The position numbers and the translations under genes are program-made. The notes beneath the pieces are model-generated. The model was not told the DNA's origin. It did not search any database and saw nothing but the letters and a program-made list of their open reading frames with translations. From contig JAHWJV010000206.1 of NCBI GenBank assembly GCA_019348265.1, positions 1 to 6,604 of the forward strand: a stretch of 6,604 nt of DNA, given 5' to 3'. Each line of letters starts with the position of its first letter. Position 1 is the stretch's first letter. Below, one piece after another: positions 4,996 to 6,604 of the stretch. Source of the DNA: Gemmatimonadota bacterium. GTDB taxonomy: Bacteria > Gemmatimonadota > Gemmatimonadetes > Longimicrobiales > Longimicrobiaceae.

Positions 4996-6604
4996 ATGAG
5001 ATGGACCTCGGTTTCCGTGCTCTCGTCACTGGCGCTCGTGCTGGCGCAAGCGTCTGGGGAGGCCCAGCTGCGCGAGTCGATGTTCGCGGTCCAGCGTGGT
5101 GAGCGGTCCCCCGGCGCGGAGCTGGTCGCGCGCGCGGCGCGAGCGCAAGCCCTGAACGGGACCATCACCGGGGTGGTCGTCGACGCCTCCAGCCGGCGTC
5201 CGGTCGCCGGTGCCAGCGTGGTGGTCGTCGGTACCGCGTTGCGCGCGGTCACCTCCGGTGACGGACGATTCACCATCTCCAACGTGCCCGACGGCACCCG
5301 CACGGTCCGCGTGACCATGGTCGGGTACGGCGCGGGGGAGCAGACGGTCACCGTCTCGACCGGGCAATCCGCTACCCTGAACTTCGACATCACGCCGCAG
5401 GCGGTGGTGCTCGGCGAGATCGTGGCGGTCGGCTACGGCACGCAGCAGAAGGCCCACCTTACCGCCGCCGTGGACCAGGTCGGCGCCGAAGTGCTGCAGA
5501 ACCGGCCCATGTCGAACCTGACGCAGGGGCTGCAGGGGGTACTGCCGAACGTCAACATCCGCCTGCTGGACGGGAAGCCTATCCAGTCGCCCCGCATCAA
5601 CGTGCGCGGCACGACCTCCATCGGCCAGGGCGGCAGCGCGCTCGTCCTGATCGACGGGGTCGAGGGCGACCCGAGCATGCTGAACCCCAACGACGTGGAG
5701 GCGATCTCCGTGCTCAAAGACGCATCCGCCGCCGCCGTCTATGGGGCGAGGGGTGCGTTCGGAGTCGTGCTGATCACCACCAAGGGCCCCGAGCGCAACG
5801 GGTTCAACATCAACTACGAGACCAGCTACGGGGTGAGGCAGCTCACCGTGCCGACGAACATCGTCACGGACGGCTACACCTGGGCCAGGATGTTCAACGA
5901 GTCGTTCTTCAACTGGGAGGGGACGTTCCCGCAGAACGTCAACAAGACGCTGGTCTTCTCGCAGCAGTATCTCGCCGAGCTGGAGCGCCGCTCCAAGGAC
6001 TCCAGCCTCCCCAAGGTCGAGGTCGGCCCCGACGGCCGCTACGTCTATTACGAGAGCACGGATTGGTTCGGGCACCTGTACGACAAGGCACCGCCCAGCA
6101 TGGAGCACAGCCTCTCCGTCTCGCGGAGCGCCGAGAACGCCAGCTTCATGATCTCGGGGCGCTACCTCGGCCAGGACGGGCTCTTCCGGTACAGCTCGGA
6201 CGATTTCCGGATGCTCAACCTCCGTGCGACGGGCCAGGTGCAGCTCTTCCCCTGGCTGCAGGTGACGAACAACCTGAACGTGGCCAACCGGAACTACTAC
6301 AACCCGCTGAACGTCGGAGAGGGCGGCGGCATCTGGCGGAACATCGGCGACGAGGGCCATCCCCTTTCGCCGCTGCTCAACCCGGACGGGACGCTCGCCC
6401 TCGACCGCGAGGAGTTCCCCCGCCCGGGGACGACGGCCGACTCCCTCGCCGGTTTGCCGGCGAGCTTCGGCGCCATCGCCGATCGTCGCCTCTCCGAGGA
6501 CCGGCCGACCTTCCGGGAGCTCATCAACCAGAAGTACCCCGACCTCGAGATCGAGCACGTCCACCACGCCGGCAACTCCTCCGGCGTCGTCGACGGTGCG
6601 GCCG
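4996..6604 (+). CDS. SusC/RagA-type TonB-linked outer-membrane protein N-terminal half, running in frame into a thiolase segment (3' end off window)
   Basis: 536 codons are visible with no stop. Residues 1-~23 (MRWTSVSVLSSLALVLAQAS) form a Sec signal peptide. After a ~30-residue linker, residues ~55-132 are a CarboxypepD_reg-like beta-sandwich domain (GTITGVVVDASSRRPVAGAS). Residues ~137-150 carry the SusC signature region, read here as EIVAVGYGTQ. Residues ~150-263 are the TonB plug, with INVRG, ALVLIDGVEGD, VEAISVLKDASAAAVYGARG and GVVLITTK. From ~272 the beta-barrel begins (NINYETSYGVRQL), continuing to NNLNVANRNYYNPLNVGEGG and IWRNIGDEGHPLSPLLNPDG near residue 465. Such proteins import glycans or peptides across the outer membrane with a SusD lipoprotein and normally reach ~1000 residues. 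From ~467 the sequence no longer looks like a barrel and matches a thiolase. The SusC half is secure; the fused end is probably not a real single protein. Confidence 0.88.
   Translation, partial: MRWTSVSVLSSLALVLAQASGEAQLRESMFAVQRGERSPGAELVARAARAQALNGTITGVVVDASSRRPVAGASVVVVGTALRAVTSGDGRFTISNVPDGTRTVRVTMVGYGAGEQTVTVSTGQSATLNFDITPQAVVLGEIVAVGYGTQQKAHLTAAVDQVGAEVLQNRPMSNLTQGLQGVLPNVNIRLLDGKPIQSPRINVRGTTSIGQGGSALVLIDGVEGDPSMLNPNDVEAISVLKDASAAAVYGARGAFGVVLITTKGPERNGFNINYETSYGVRQLTVPTNIVTDGYTWARMFNESFFNWEGTFPQNVNKTLVFSQQYLAELERRSKDSSLPKVEVGPDGRYVYYESTDWFGHLYDKAPPSMEHSLSVSRSAENASFMISGRYLGQDGLFRYSSDDFRMLNLRATGQVQLFPWLQVTNNLNVANRNYYNPLNVGEGGGIWRNIGDEGHPLSPLLNPDGTLALDREEFPRPGTTADSLAGLPASFGAIADRRLSEDRPTFRELINQKYPDLEIEHVHHAGNSSGVVDGAA
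6403..6604 (+). other. Thiolase (acetyl-CoA acyltransferase) internal segment inside the SusC frame
   Basis: Residues ~470-536 read DREEFPRPGTTADSLAGLPA, later HVHHAGNSSGVVDGAA. In thiolases (FadA-like acetyl-CoA C-acyltransferases) an R-P-x-T-T-x-x-x-L-A-x-L segment comes before the A-G-N-S-S-G-x-x-D-G-A-A motif in the middle of the protein, about 230-270 residues in. Both are here in the right order and nearly right spacing. The N-terminal half of the enzyme, with its active-site cysteine, is absent. An outer-membrane barrel would not contain this cytoplasmic enzyme motif, so the join near 6391-6408 marks a change of gene identity. Confidence 0.78.

Noticed and set aside
5026..6567. A 513-residue open frame antisense to the SusC-like gene
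   Set aside because: The opposite strand encodes an unmistakable TonB plug and signal peptide. The antisense translation is Val/Arg/Asp/His-rich with no family resemblance, as expected from complementing high-GC codons.

Overview
The window is high-GC bacterial DNA (about two thirds G+C by eye). It pairs a SusC/RagA-type TonB-linked outer-membrane protein with Actinobacteria/Proteobacteria-like housekeeping proteins at high GC. That combination suggests a Gemmatimonadota-type lineage (Longimicrobium-like) rather than a low-GC Bacteroidota. This placement is inference from protein character only.

Layout. Three genes run leftward: (1) positions 1-1709, an MFS-type membrane transporter whose frame runs off the left edge and whose last ~90 residues do not belong to a transporter; (2) 1999-3216, a complete second MFS transporter; (3) 3446-4498, a complete zinc-dependent alcohol dehydrogenase/aldehyde reductase of the YahK/CAD type with all zinc ligands and the nucleotide-binding motif. 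A ~500-base non-coding stretch (4499-4995) separates the dehydrogenase from a divergent, rightward SusC-like gene (4996-6604), which runs off the right edge. The gaps between the leftward genes are 230-290 bases with small hairpins, so they are probably separate transcription units, not one tight operon. No joint pathway is evident beyond small-molecule transport and redox on one side and outer-membrane uptake on the other.

Most notable observation. Both edge genes are in-frame mosaics. The left gene reads MFS transporter, then ~60 residues of threonine dehydratase/serine racemase N-terminus (including the PLP-lysine region), then the start of a DinB-family protein, with no stop codon or frame change. 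The right gene reads signal peptide, CarboxypepD-like domain, TonB plug and start of barrel, then switches near residue 467 to ~67 residues of a thiolase (acetyl-CoA acyltransferase). At least one join falls in a word plausible in both partner families (SDEERRR). The simplest explanation is chimeric assembly or amplification through short shared coding words. Genuine in-frame mosaic genes are the more exciting but less likely alternative. The interior of the window (about 450-6380) looks like ordinary, coherent chromosomal sequence. No RNA genes, CRISPR arrays, insertion sequences or attachment sites were recognised.
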